Of a stretch of 63,847 bases of DNA, positions 17,522-25,387 are shown piece after piece. Origin of the DNA: DASSTJ01 sp035707965 (GTDB lineage: Bacteria > Actinomycetota > Actinomycetes > Actinomycetales > Angustibacteraceae). Each line of letters begins with the position of its first letter. The stretch's first letter is position 1. The stretch lies in assembly GCA_035707965.1 (NCBI GenBank), contig DASSTJ010000046.1, positions 1 to 63,847 of the forward strand, read 5' to 3'. Below the pieces are notes generated by a model. That model was not told where the DNA came from. It did not search any database and saw only the letters and a program-made list of their open reading frames with translations. The position numbers and the translations under genes were made by a program.

Positions 17522-19431
17522 CCAGCCCGAGGTGGCGGCACCTCGCTCTGGCCGTCATGGCCCTCGCCGCCCTGGGGGCGGTGACCATGAGCACGGCGGC
17601 CGCGGCGTCCACGGAGGGAACCTTGAGCGGTACGACGATCAAGGGCGACGTCGTCACGACCCTCTTGAGCCTGCCGCCCTCGACGGTGGGGCAGGTCGAC
17701 CGGTCGACGGTGACCGCCACCGTCGGCGGACGCGACGTCGACGTCGAGATGGTCGCAGTCGCCGCGCGGAGCCGAGCGGTCGTGCTCCTCGTCGACACCA
17801 GCGGCTCCATGCGCTCCGGCGGCCTGGAGGGCGCCAAGCGGGCCGCTCGCGTGCTGGCTCAGCAGCTTCCCGCGGACGTGCGGCTCGGAGTGGTGTCGTT
17901 CTCAGACCGGCCGCGCGTCCTCGTCCGCCCCACCACGGACCGCGCCGTGGCCGAACGCGCGATCGACGGGCTGGTGGCCAGGGGCGAGACGTCGCTCTAC
18001 GACGGCGTCATCGCCGCCGTCAAGGCAGCCGGCACCGACGGAGACCGGCGCCTTCTCCTGCTCAGCGACGGTGGGGACACGGTGAGCGGCGCCTCGCTCG
18101 ACCAGGCCGTGCGGTCGCTCGGCAGCGTCACGCTCGACGCGGTGGCGTTCCGCACGGACGAGTCCCAGAGCTCGGTCCTGCGGTCCCTCGCGAGCGCGGG
18201 GCACGGTCGCGTGGCCACCGCCAGCACCTCCACCGCGCTCACCGGGGCCTTCGCGGACACGGCCGCGGAGATCGCCTCCCAGGTCCAGCTGCGAGTGCGG
18301 GTTCCCTCAGGAGTGACGGGGTCTGTGCCGCTAGTCGTCACGGCGGCCGTGGGTGACGGGACCGTCACGGCGCGGACCGTGCTGCAGCTGCTGCACGGCG
18401 CGGCACCGGTGCCCGGCACCGTGAACGCCGCCGGCCTTCGGACGCACCAGATCCGCACGTCCGTCATGGTTGCCACACCGTGGCCGCTCATCGCGTCGGC
18501 GTTCGCGGTGGTCCTGGTCTCGGTGCTGCTGATCTCGGCGCCGCTGCTCGAGGGCACGAGCAAGAAGCGCACGCGCCAGCTCGAGCTCTACTCGCTGCAA
18601 GGACGCCGAGGGACGGCCCTGCCCGTTGCCGGACCGTCGACGGGACTGGTCGTCGAGGCCGCCCAGGGACTGGTGCAGCGCACCGGCAAGGAGGCCTCCT
18701 CGGCCCTTCGGCTGGACCGGGCGGGCATGGCCCTGCGTCCGGCGGAGTGGCTGGTGCTTCAGGTCACCATCGCGTTGGGCACGGGCGTGGTGCTCGCGCT
18801 GCTGGGGCGGTCCGTCTGGCTGCTGCTGCTCGGCATCGTCCTCGGCCTGGTGGTCACCGAGGTGTACCTGCGCATCAAGGTGAGGCGCCGGTTGCGGTCG
18901 TTCGAGCGCCAGCTTCCCGACGTCCTGAACCTGGTGGCGAGCAGTCTCACCACAGGGTTCTCGCTGCACCAGTCGCTCGACGCGGTGGCGCAGGATGCGA
19001 CCGATCCCATCAGCACCGAGCTCTTCCGCGCACTTGCGGAGACTCGCATCGGTGCCGACCTGACAGATGCCCTCGACCGCCTCGCCGAGCGGATGGACAG
19101 CGAGAACATGCGGTGGACGACGATGGCGATCCGCATCCAGCAGCAGGTCGGCGGCAACCTGGCTGAGACGCTCCGCACGACGTCGGCGACGTTGCGCGAG
19201 CGCGAGCAGCTCCGGCGGATGGTGCGCGGGCTGTCCGCAGAAGGGCGCCTCTCTGCCTACATCCTCATCGGCATGCCGATCGGGATCTTCTGCTACATGC
19301 TCCTGACGAACGGCGACTACATCTCGTTGCTGTGGACGACGTTCCTGGGCTGGGTGATGCTCGCGCTCGCCTTCGTCGGCATGGTCGTCGGCAGCTTCTG
19401 GATGAGCCGGGTCGTGCGGGTGGAGGTCTGA
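17518..19431 (+). CDS. tadB: VWA domain-TadB fusion protein
   Basis: A 637-residue membrane protein. A signal-like segment (about 1-28) is followed by a von Willebrand A domain with a complete MIDAS: DTSGSM at 93-98, Thr in RGETSLYDG and Asp in LLSDGGDT. A membrane helix lies near 321-343, then two further hydrophobic segments and a type II secretion F (TadB) domain with LPDVLNLVASSLTTGFS and two C-terminal helices. TadB forms the inner-membrane platform with TadC. The extracytoplasmic VWA part could bind a metal-dependent ligand such as a pilus subunit or the cell wall. Twice the length of plain TadB. Confidence 0.85.
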   Translation: MTSPRWRHLALAVMALAALGAVTMSTAAAASTEGTLSGTTIKGDVVTTLLSLPPSTVGQVDRSTVTATVGGRDVDVEMVAVAARSRAVVLLVDTSGSMRSGGLEGAKRAARVLAQQLPADVRLGVVSFSDRPRVLVRPTTDRAVAERAIDGLVARGETSLYDGVIAAVKAAGTDGDRRLLLLSDGGDTVSGASLDQAVRSLGSVTLDAVAFRTDESQSSVLRSLASAGHGRVATASTSTALTGAFADTAAEIASQVQLRVRVPSGVTGSVPLVVTAAVGDGTVTARTVLQLLHGAAPVPGTVNAAGLRTHQIRTSVMVATPWPLIASAFAVVLVSVLLISAPLLEGTSKKRTRQLELYSLQGRRGTALPVAGPSTGLVVEAAQGLVQRTGKEASSALRLDRAGMALRPAEWLVLQVTIALGTGVVLALLGRSVWLLLLGIVLGLVVTEVYLRIKVRRRLRSFERQLPDVLNLVASSLTTGFSLHQSLDAVAQDATDPISTELFRALAETRIGADLTDALDRLAERMDSENMRWTTMAIRIQQQVGGNLAETLRTTSATLREREQLRRMVRGLSAEGRLSAYILIGMPIGIFCYMLLTNGDYISLLWTTFLGWVMLALAFVGMVVGSFWMSRVVRVEV

Positions 19432-19432
19432 G

Positions 19433-20356
19433 ATGCCCACTGATCTCATCCTGGTGCTGGGGACAGGTGCCGTGGGGACGGGCCTGCTCGTCCTGGTGGT
19501 CACGCTGGCGCTCACGTCGTCCCAGCCGACCGGTGTCGCGCGCAGCCTCGCGGTCATCGAGCAGCTACGGCGGGACGGGCAGCTGGCGCGGCACGAGCTG
19601 CCCGCCAAGGAGCGTCTTCTCGTGCCGATGCTCGACCGCTTCCAGCGGCTGGGTGCGGCGCTGTCACCCAGCGGTGCCGCCGCGACGCTGCAGCGCCGGT
19701 TGGACTTCGCTGGCAACCCTGGCTCGTGGACGGTCGAGCGCCTCCTGGGCGCGAAGGGTCTCCTGCTGGTGGTCGCCGCGGTCTTCGGCGGGCTGCTCGG
19801 AGGAGTCGGTCTCTGGGGGCTGCTTCTCGCGGCCGGCTTGGGCGCGCTCGGGTTCTTCCTCCCCGACCTGCTGGTCTACAACAAGGGGCTGCACCGTCAG
19901 GACGAGATCCGTCGATCTCTCTCCAACGCCCTCGACATGCTGACGGTGTCCGTCGAGGCGGGCCTGGGCTTCGACGCCGCCCTCATGCAGGTCGCGCGGG
20001 CGACGTCCGGCCCCCTCGCCGGGGAGTTCGCGCGGGTGCTCCAGGAGATCAGGATCGGCAAGTCCCGGCTGGAAGCGTTCACCGCCATGGGGTACCGCAC
20101 CGACGTCAACGAGCTGAGGACGTTCATCACCGCGCTGTCGCAGGCTGATCGCCTGGGCATCCCGGTGGCGGGCGTGCTGCGCGAGCAGAGCAAGGAGATG
20201 CGCGTCGTCAGGCGCCAGCTGGCCGAGGAGAAGGCTCAGAAGGTGCCGGTCAAGATCCTCTTCCCGTTGATCTTCTGCATCTTCCCGGCCCTGTTCGTCG
20301 TCATCATCGGGCCGGGCGCCATCCGCATCGTGGCCCTCTTCACGTCCCGGCTCTAG
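19433..20356 (+). CDS. tadC: TadC-like inner-membrane platform protein
   Basis: A 307-residue type II secretion F family protein beginning 1 base after the TadB stop. It has an N-terminal membrane helix, paired helices around residues 105-145, the cytoplasmic F domain with ALDMLTVSVEAGLGFDAAL and FITALSQADRLGIPVAGVLREQ, and a C-terminal helix. It should pair with the TadB part of the preceding gene and couple the CpaF motor to pilus growth. Confidence 0.88.
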   Translation: MPTDLILVLGTGAVGTGLLVLVVTLALTSSQPTGVARSLAVIEQLRRDGQLARHELPAKERLLVPMLDRFQRLGAALSPSGAAATLQRRLDFAGNPGSWTVERLLGAKGLLLVVAAVFGGLLGGVGLWGLLLAAGLGALGFFLPDLLVYNKGLHRQDEIRRSLSNALDMLTVSVEAGLGFDAALMQVARATSGPLAGEFARVLQEIRIGKSRLEAFTAMGYRTDVNELRTFITALSQADRLGIPVAGVLREQSKEMRVVRRQLAEEKAQKVPVKILFPLIFCIFPALFVVIIGPGAIRIVALFTSRL

Positions 20357-20365
20357 GAGGCGCCG

Positions 20366-21433
20366 ATGCCGCCGGTGCTGGTGGTCGCACGCCACGGCGG
20401 CTACGCCCTGGAGCTGCGTCGCGCGGGACTGATGGTGGTCGAGCCCGATGACCTGGCTGGCGCCGCGACCCCCCGGCTGGCCGCCTGCGTCATCGACGCC
20501 GTGGGGGCACAGGCGCCAGAGCCGCCGTCGTGGAGACGGCTTCTGCCCTTCCTCACGGGCGACGCTGCGCCGCCCGCCGTCGCGGTCGTGTCGTACCAGC
20601 CGCCGCCCTGGCTCGGTGCGCTGGCGGCGTCTGCCGTCCTGGTGTCCGCGCCGATCTCGGGTCGCGTCCTGGTGCAGCACGTCACCACGGCGATCGCTCG
20701 GTCCACCGGCGTGGTGCCGCCGGCCGTCGGCCAGCGCGAGGCCGTCGTCGACGTCTCCTTCGACCAGGTGCCGGCGGTCGCCCTCGCGGTCGAGGGTCGC
20801 TCGGCGGAGGCCGCGGCCAGAGAGCTCCGTGATCCCGCTGGTGCGCAGGCACCACTGACGGTGCCCGTGCCCGAGCAGGCGCGCCGGCCGCGTCCGGACG
20901 CGGCCGCACACGGCTTGTCGGCTCCGCTGCGCATGGCTCGCGTCAGCGAGGTCGTCGACCGCCTCGCCGAGTGCCTCGGCGCCGTACCGACGCTCGGTGC
21001 CGTCGGCGAGCGGCTGGCGGTCTCGGTGACGGGACAGCTGTCGGCCGACGTCGCCGTCCTGCTGGGTCGTCGACCGGACGCGCCGTGGTCCGTGCTCGCC
21101 GGGGTCGGTCTGCGGCCGTTGGAGTGGCGGCCGGTGCGGCGAGACGCGCCGGTGCTCGCGCTGCTCGACGCCCGGCGGCCGATCCTGCGGGTCGAGTCGA
21201 CGGACGACGTGCGGCAGCAGGCGGTCGACCTGCCCTGCGCCAGCCGGCGCCACCTGCTGGTGGCGCGGTACCCGACCGCCGAGGTCCTGGTGACCGTCGG
21301 ACGCGACGAACCGACCTTCACGGCCGCCGACGTCCGGACCCTCGGCCACCTGCTGCAGGACGAGCGCGGCTGGGACGACGCCCTGATGATGTGCGACCTG
21401 GCCGAGTCGCTGCTGCCCTACCTGGACGCGTGA
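20366..21433 (+). CDS. Tad-operon protein with receiver-like and GAF-like parts
   Basis: A 355-residue soluble protein starting 9 bases after tadC with an AGGAGG ribosome-binding site, so it belongs to the Tad operon. The first 120 residues alternate short hydrophobic strands and helices like a receiver domain, without a clear phosphorylatable Asp pattern. An Ala/Pro/Arg-rich linker follows. Residues of about 195-345 look GAF-like (VVDRLAECLGAVPTLGAVGERL at the start, then a VLLGRR strand and a late FTAADVRTLGHLLQ helix). I do not recognise a named family. It may be a regulatory or localisation factor for the pilus. Confidence 0.6.
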   Translation: MPPVLVVARHGGYALELRRAGLMVVEPDDLAGAATPRLAACVIDAVGAQAPEPPSWRRLLPFLTGDAAPPAVAVVSYQPPPWLGALAASAVLVSAPISGRVLVQHVTTAIARSTGVVPPAVGQREAVVDVSFDQVPAVALAVEGRSAEAAARELRDPAGAQAPLTVPVPEQARRPRPDAAAHGLSAPLRMARVSEVVDRLAECLGAVPTLGAVGERLAVSVTGQLSADVAVLLGRRPDAPWSVLAGVGLRPLEWRPVRRDAPVLALLDARRPILRVESTDDVRQQAVDLPCASRRHLLVARYPTAEVLVTVGRDEPTFTAADVRTLGHLLQDERGWDDALMMCDLAESLLPYLDA

Positions 21434-21449
21434 GCCGGCGTCGCGAGGC

Positions 21450-22451
21450 CTACGAGACGTCGATGCGTTCGTCGGCGAGCTGGTCCTCGACCATGCGACC
21501 GACGGGGTCGAGCAGGCCGTGGGACAGCCGCTTGCGAAACTCCATGTCGAGGCGGTCCTCGCCGTGCCGGTTCTTCTCGACCGAGCAGACCAACCACCGG
21601 TGGTGGGCGCTGCCGGCCGAGCTGTCGTAGACGAGGTGCTGCCTGGCGACGACGTCGTACTTGTCCTGCAGCACCAGGACGACGTCGGCCTCGTAGGCCA
21701 GCGTCACGGACCCTTTCAGGTGCCGGCTGCGGATCCGCGGGCTGCTCAGACCCTCGCGTTCGACGGCCGCGACCGCCAGCACGGCCGACCCGCTCTCCAG
21801 CGCCAGGTCCTTGAGGGCGGTGGCGACGCGCGCGACCCGCACCTCCTCGTCGTCCACCCCTGGTACGTGGACCTTCTGCAGGTAGTCGACGACGACGAGA
21901 CCTGGCTCGTCATCGGGGACGAGCTCGCGGAGCTCGGCGATGCCGGTCTGGTCGCCGCGTGCCGCCACGAGAGTGAGGCGCTGGCCGTACTCGGCGATGG
22001 ACGACAACGCCATCGACATGCCGGGCAGCGCGCCGACCCTGTCCTCGAGCGTCTCGCCCGGCGACGTCCGGGCCAGCGCGGCCCTCAGCTCCTCCATGCT
22101 CGGCGCGACGTCCCCGGCGACCAGCGCCGCCTCGAGGGCGAGGAGTCGGTGGGACAAGGTGGTCGGCAGGTGCTCGTAGCACACGTAGGTGGCGCGCCCA
22201 CCTGCGGCTGCGACGTTGCGCGCGACCTGGAGCGTGGCGGTCGTCTTGCCGACGCCCTGGGCGCCGGCGACCAGGGCGAGGTCACCGGCGTGGAGGCCGC
22301 CGCCGAGGTGGACGTCGAGGGGGTACAGCCCCGTGTCCCAGCTGCGCTGGGTGCCCCGGGAATCCTCCTCGGGGCTCTGCAGGGCCGCGAGCAGCGTCAC
22401 CGGCTCGACGGCTCTGCCGAGCGTGCCGCCGCTGTCCTGGGTCGCCTTCAT
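21450..22451 (-). CDS. DnaB-C/KaiC-like RecA-fold ATPase
   Basis: A 333-residue protein containing only the RecA-fold half of replicative DnaB helicases. Walker A is GAQGVGKTT; the catalytic-Glu region is VCYEHLPTTLSHRLL; Walker B is LVVVDYLQKV; and a DnaB-like VEKNRHGEDRLDMEF segment follows. The DnaB N-terminal helical domain is absent, so it is not the replicative helicase. The ATG at 22451 overlaps the stop of a 42-codon membrane-peptide gene (ATGA). Longer upstream reading is not coding. It converges on the Tad operon. Substrate (DNA, protein or a signalling partner) is unknown. Confidence 0.72.
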   Translation of the reverse strand: MKATQDSGGTLGRAVEPVTLLAALQSPEEDSRGTQRSWDTGLYPLDVHLGGGLHAGDLALVAGAQGVGKTTATLQVARNVAAAGGRATYVCYEHLPTTLSHRLLALEAALVAGDVAPSMEELRAALARTSPGETLEDRVGALPGMSMALSSIAEYGQRLTLVAARGDQTGIAELRELVPDDEPGLVVVDYLQKVHVPGVDDEEVRVARVATALKDLALESGSAVLAVAAVEREGLSSPRIRSRHLKGSVTLAYEADVVLVLQDKYDVVARQHLVYDSSAGSAHHRWLVCSVEKNRHGEDRLDMEFRKRLSHGLLDPVGRMVEDQLADERIDVS

Positions 22452-22576
22452 CCGAGCACCAGCCGCACCAAGGAGGCGGACAGCAGGACCGCGAGCACGC
22501 CGGTGCCGGCCAGCACGGCCGACCGTTCCCACGACGTGCGCTGCCGTGGGGGCTCGGCCTGCCGTCGCGTCGTCAC
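22448..22576 (-). CDS. Small membrane peptide coupled to the DnaB-like ATPase
   Basis: A 42-residue frame from a GTG at 22576. A basic/polar head (TTRRQAEPPRQRTSWERS) leads into one hydrophobic helix (AVLAGTGVLAVLLSASL) and ends VRLVLG. Its TGA overlaps the ATG of the ATPase gene, the arrangement of translationally coupled genes. By the positive-inside rule the head would be cytoplasmic. It may anchor or regulate the ATPase. Confidence 0.55.
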   Translation of the reverse strand: MTTRRQAEPPRQRTSWERSAVLAGTGVLAVLLSASLVRLVLG

Positions 22577-22630
22577 ACCCCCATGGTGCTGCGACCCGGG
22601 CCGGCTGGCGTCCCCCTCTGGGCGCGACTC

Positions 22631-22652
22631 GCATCGGCCGTTCGGACGATGC
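22631..22652 (-). terminator. Hairpin after the response-regulator gene
   Basis: GCATCG (22631-22636) pairs with CGATGC (22647-22652), and inside it CCG pairs with CGG around TT. It lies 10 bases past the stop of the minus-strand response-regulator gene and ahead of the small membrane-peptide gene, so it probably separates the two units. Confidence 0.5.
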
Positions 22653-22661
22653 GGCGGTCGC

Positions 22662-23297
22662 TCAGTCCGGAACGGAGAGGAGACCGAGGCGGACGGCGGC
22701 CATCACCGCCTGGGTGCGGTTCGCCGCACCCAGCTTCTCGTAGACGCGTGAGACGTGCGTCTTGACCGTGGACTCGCTCAGGTGCAGACGCTGCGCGACC
22801 TGGGCGACGGACCTGCCCTCGCCCAGGCACGTCAGCACGTCCAGCTCCCGTGCGGTCAGGTGCGGCTTGGCGTCGTGGTTCTGCCGGCGGAGCGCACCGG
22901 CGAGGCCGGACGCGGAGAACACGTCGGGATGGAGGTGGGATCGGTGGACAGCGTCGAGGATCTCCTCGAAGGCGGCCGTCTTGTGCAGGAACGCCGAGGC
23001 GCCGGCGTCCAACGCCTGGAGCAGCGTGTCGTCGTCCCCGTGCATGGTGAGCACGACGATGCCGAGGGTCTCTGAGCGGGCCCGCCCGGCCCTCGCCAGG
23101 TCGATGCCGCTGCCGTCCGGCAAGGTGACGTCGACGACCAGGACGTCGAAGGGCGTCGTGGCGAGCAGCGCCTGCCCCTCTGCCACCGACGCGCCCTGCG
23201 CCACCACGGCAAGACCCTCGCTCTCGAGCATGCGGCACAGCCCTTGGCGCACCAAGGTGTGGTCGTCCACGAGGGCCACGCTGACCGTTGCCGTCAC
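22662..23297 (-). CDS. NarL/FixJ-family response regulator
   Basis: A 211-residue DNA-binding regulator. The receiver domain has the acidic pair DD (residues 11-12), the phospho-acceptor Asp at about 56 (VLVVDVTLPD), and a C-terminal LuxR-type helix-turn-helix (LTARELDVLTCLGEGRSVAQV then SESTVKTHVSRVYEKLGA). Its ATG overlaps the sensor-kinase stop by 4 bases, so the two are co-expressed. Targets are unknown; the Tad operon and the c-di-GMP genes are candidates by proximity only. Confidence 0.9.
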   Translation of the reverse strand: MTATVSVALVDDHTLVRQGLCRMLESEGLAVVAQGASVAEGQALLATTPFDVLVVDVTLPDGSGIDLARAGRARSETLGIVVLTMHGDDDTLLQALDAGASAFLHKTAAFEEILDAVHRSHLHPDVFSASGLAGALRRQNHDAKPHLTARELDVLTCLGEGRSVAQVAQRLHLSESTVKTHVSRVYEKLGAANRTQAVMAAVRLGLLSVPD

Positions 23298-24967
23298 CGC
23301 TGCTCCACGAGCGTCGTGCCAGCAGCCGGAGCAGGAGTCGTCGACAGCAGCAGCTCACCGGGCCCTTCGCGCGCGGCCACGCCCAGCTGGGCCAGGTACA
23401 GCGACAGCTCGTCGCTCAGGTGACTCGCGGCGGCGCCGTCGTGACGCAGGACCAGCTCCGCCCGGGGCGGGTCGACGTCCAAGGACAACCAGATCTCGGA
23501 GACCGTCGAGTCGGCCCGGATGTCGTGCAGCATCGACTGCGCGGCGCGCAGCAGCGCTGCCTCGATCTGGGCGGGCAGCCGGAAGGTCGACTCGCGCAGG
23601 CTCAGGTGCACCGCCAGACCGGTGGAGGACGCGAGCGACTGCACCTGGCTCGACAGGGCGGCTCCCACGCCACGCTCCGGGCGCACGCTGGACCGCAGGT
23701 CCGAGATCGAGAAGCGGATGTCTCGCACCATCCGGGTGAGCTCGCACCGGACGTCCTTGACGGCCTTCTCGGCGACCGCGCTGGTGGCGCCCAGCTGGCG
23801 TCCCAGGACGTCGAGTGAGAACGCCAGCGCAACGAGGTCCTGCGCGATGCCGTCGTGCATCTCCCGCGCGAGGCGCTCGCGCTCTGCGATGCTCGCCACC
23901 AGCTGCAGCTCGCTGAACATGATGGCCGCCTGCAGGTGCGGCGTGAACCGGACGGCGGCCTGCTCGGCGGCGGCGACCTCGGCCTGGTCGAACGGCGTGG
24001 CGTGCAGCCGCTCGACGACCACGAGCCCGAGGAGCGCGTGCTCGACGTCCAGCAAGGGGATGCACAGCATGGACGAGCCGTGGCGCCGTCCGTGGGTGTC
24101 GGGTGGCCGCACCTCGGTCACGGTGCTCTTGGTGCGCCACGCGGTGGACGGCGGACCGGCGGAGTGCACCGGGTCACGCCACGGCACCCGGTCGCTGCCC
24201 CGAACGACCAGCGGGGAGGCGATGTCGGCGTCCCGGCGCACCAGCACAGCGGCACGACTGCCTGGTGCGGCGTTGAGCACGCCCTCCAGCAGCTCGTCCG
24301 CCACGGCCGGTGCGTGCAGCCCGTGGGGAAGCCGGCGCACCAGCTCGTCGAGCCGGTGCACCAGGTACGTCGCCTCCTGGGCGGCGAGCTCGATGCCGGT
24401 CGTCTCGTTGCGCGCCTGGAGCAGCAGGCTCAGGCACTGCAGCACGCCGAGACCGATCGCGAGACCCAGCCACACCGCTCCCTGGGTGAGCACGGACTGG
24501 CGCGGGACCGGCGACGGCGGCAGCGACAGCCAGCCGATGACCAGCAGCACGCCGGTGGTCGTGCTGACCAGGCACACGTCTCGGAGACGCCCGAGGTCAC
24601 CGGCACGGAAGACGGGGAGCAGCAGCAGCGGCAGGGCAGCGGAGGCGTGGGACCCGGTGAGGACGACCAGCGACACGGTCGTGATCACCTGGACGTAGGT
24701 GGCCAGTCGCCAGGAACGCGTGCTCGCGAGCTCGGCAGCGGCGACGACGGCCGAGCCGGCGACGACGAGGGGGACGTCCTGCACGAGCCCCAGGGCGGCG
24801 CAGCCGACGGTGATGAGGAGTCGGAGGCGAGCACCCAGGCTGACGTCTGTCAGGGCGGCCCGGAGTCCCACCTGAACGAGGCGCAAGCCTGCCGGTGGCA
24901 CGGTCCCCTGGGCCGTGTCCTCATGGTCTGCTGAACGGCCCGAGGGCCGATCGTCGATCAGGGCCAT
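23294..24967 (-). CDS. GAF sensor histidine kinase with degenerate ATP-binding domain
   Basis: A 557-residue membrane sensor. Hydrophobic helices span about 45-185, a GAF domain about 215-345, then a HisKA_3 dimerisation helix with REMHDGIAQDLVAL (His at about 371). The C-terminal part is in the right place for the HATPase_c fold but lacks its boxes: the N box reads AAQSMLHDIRADS instead of an EAxxNxxKHA pattern, the DxGxG box reads HDGAA, and no GLGL box is visible. It may be a pseudokinase or depend on a partner. Operon with the response regulator. Confidence 0.82.
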   Translation of the reverse strand: MALIDDRPSGRSADHEDTAQGTVPPAGLRLVQVGLRAALTDVSLGARLRLLITVGCAALGLVQDVPLVVAGSAVVAAAELASTRSWRLATYVQVITTVSLVVLTGSHASAALPLLLLPVFRAGDLGRLRDVCLVSTTTGVLLVIGWLSLPPSPVPRQSVLTQGAVWLGLAIGLGVLQCLSLLLQARNETTGIELAAQEATYLVHRLDELVRRLPHGLHAPAVADELLEGVLNAAPGSRAAVLVRRDADIASPLVVRGSDRVPWRDPVHSAGPPSTAWRTKSTVTEVRPPDTHGRRHGSSMLCIPLLDVEHALLGLVVVERLHATPFDQAEVAAAEQAAVRFTPHLQAAIMFSELQLVASIAERERLAREMHDGIAQDLVALAFSLDVLGRQLGATSAVAEKAVKDVRCELTRMVRDIRFSISDLRSSVRPERGVGAALSSQVQSLASSTGLAVHLSLRESTFRLPAQIEAALLRAAQSMLHDIRADSTVSEIWLSLDVDPPRAELVLRHDGAAASHLSDELSLYLAQLGVAAREGPGELLLSTTPAPAAGTTLVEQR

Positions 24968-25191
24968 GCGTGTACTCGCTCACCGCTTGGGCGACGTCCG
25001 GACGGTGCCCGGTCGACCGCCGGACGTCGGTCCTGTGAGGTGAGTGTTGCGGCGGAAGCGCCGCTGGTGGAGGGAAATAGGCAAATTGCTGCGCCGGTTC
25101 GACCGGCGGATCGAACGATCTGATGAGATTCGTGCCTGTTTAGCCGGGTTGTGGTGAGCCAGCTTCCGCAGGTCAGAGGGGATGCGTCGAG

Positions 25192-25278
25192 CGGAGGGCG
25201 TGGGATTCGAACCCACGAGACGGTTGCCCGCCTAGCGGTTTTCAAGACCGCCGCACTAGGCCACTATGCGAGCCCTCC
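25192..25278 (-). tRNA. tRNA-Ser (anticodon TGA)
   Basis: An 87-base gene on the minus strand. The acceptor stem GGAGGGC pairs with GCCCTCC, followed by discriminator G. The anticodon stem GCGGT/ACCGC encloses CTTGAAA, giving anticodon TGA, which reads UCA and probably other UCN codons. A long variable arm typical of tRNA-Ser and a T arm CGTGGGTTCGAATCCCACG are present. CCA is not encoded. Confidence 0.95.
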
Positions 25279-25312
25279 CGTGCCCACAGTGTGCCTGACG
25301 CGGGAGCGTGCC

Positions 25313-25378
25313 CGGCGGGCAGGACCAACGGCTGCTCCTTGGCCCCGAGGGGCCGGACCCGGCGGTTGCTCCTGCCGG
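25313..25378. terminator. Imperfect hairpin sharing a 14-base arm with one at 52.9 kb
   Basis: The left arm (25313-25329, CGGCGGGCAGGACCAAC) pairs imperfectly with the right arm containing GTTGCTCCTGCCGG (25365-25378). It lies between the tRNA-Ser gene and the diguanylate cyclase, 10 bases beyond the 3' end of the latter, so it probably terminates that gene. The right arm is identical over 14 bases to the hairpin after 52.9 kb. Confidence 0.5.
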
Positions 25379-25387
25379 CGCGGCCGG

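Noticed and set aside
22662..23297. The NarL-type regulator considered as the DosR orthologue
   Set aside because: Its recognition helix reads TVKTH where DosR has TVKNY, and it is paired with a kinase lacking ATP-binding motifs; nothing supports orthology beyond the shared family.
25192..25278. tRNA-Ser considered as an integration site for a mobile element
   Set aside because: No integrase gene, no direct repeat of the tRNA 3' end and no composition change was seen nearby.
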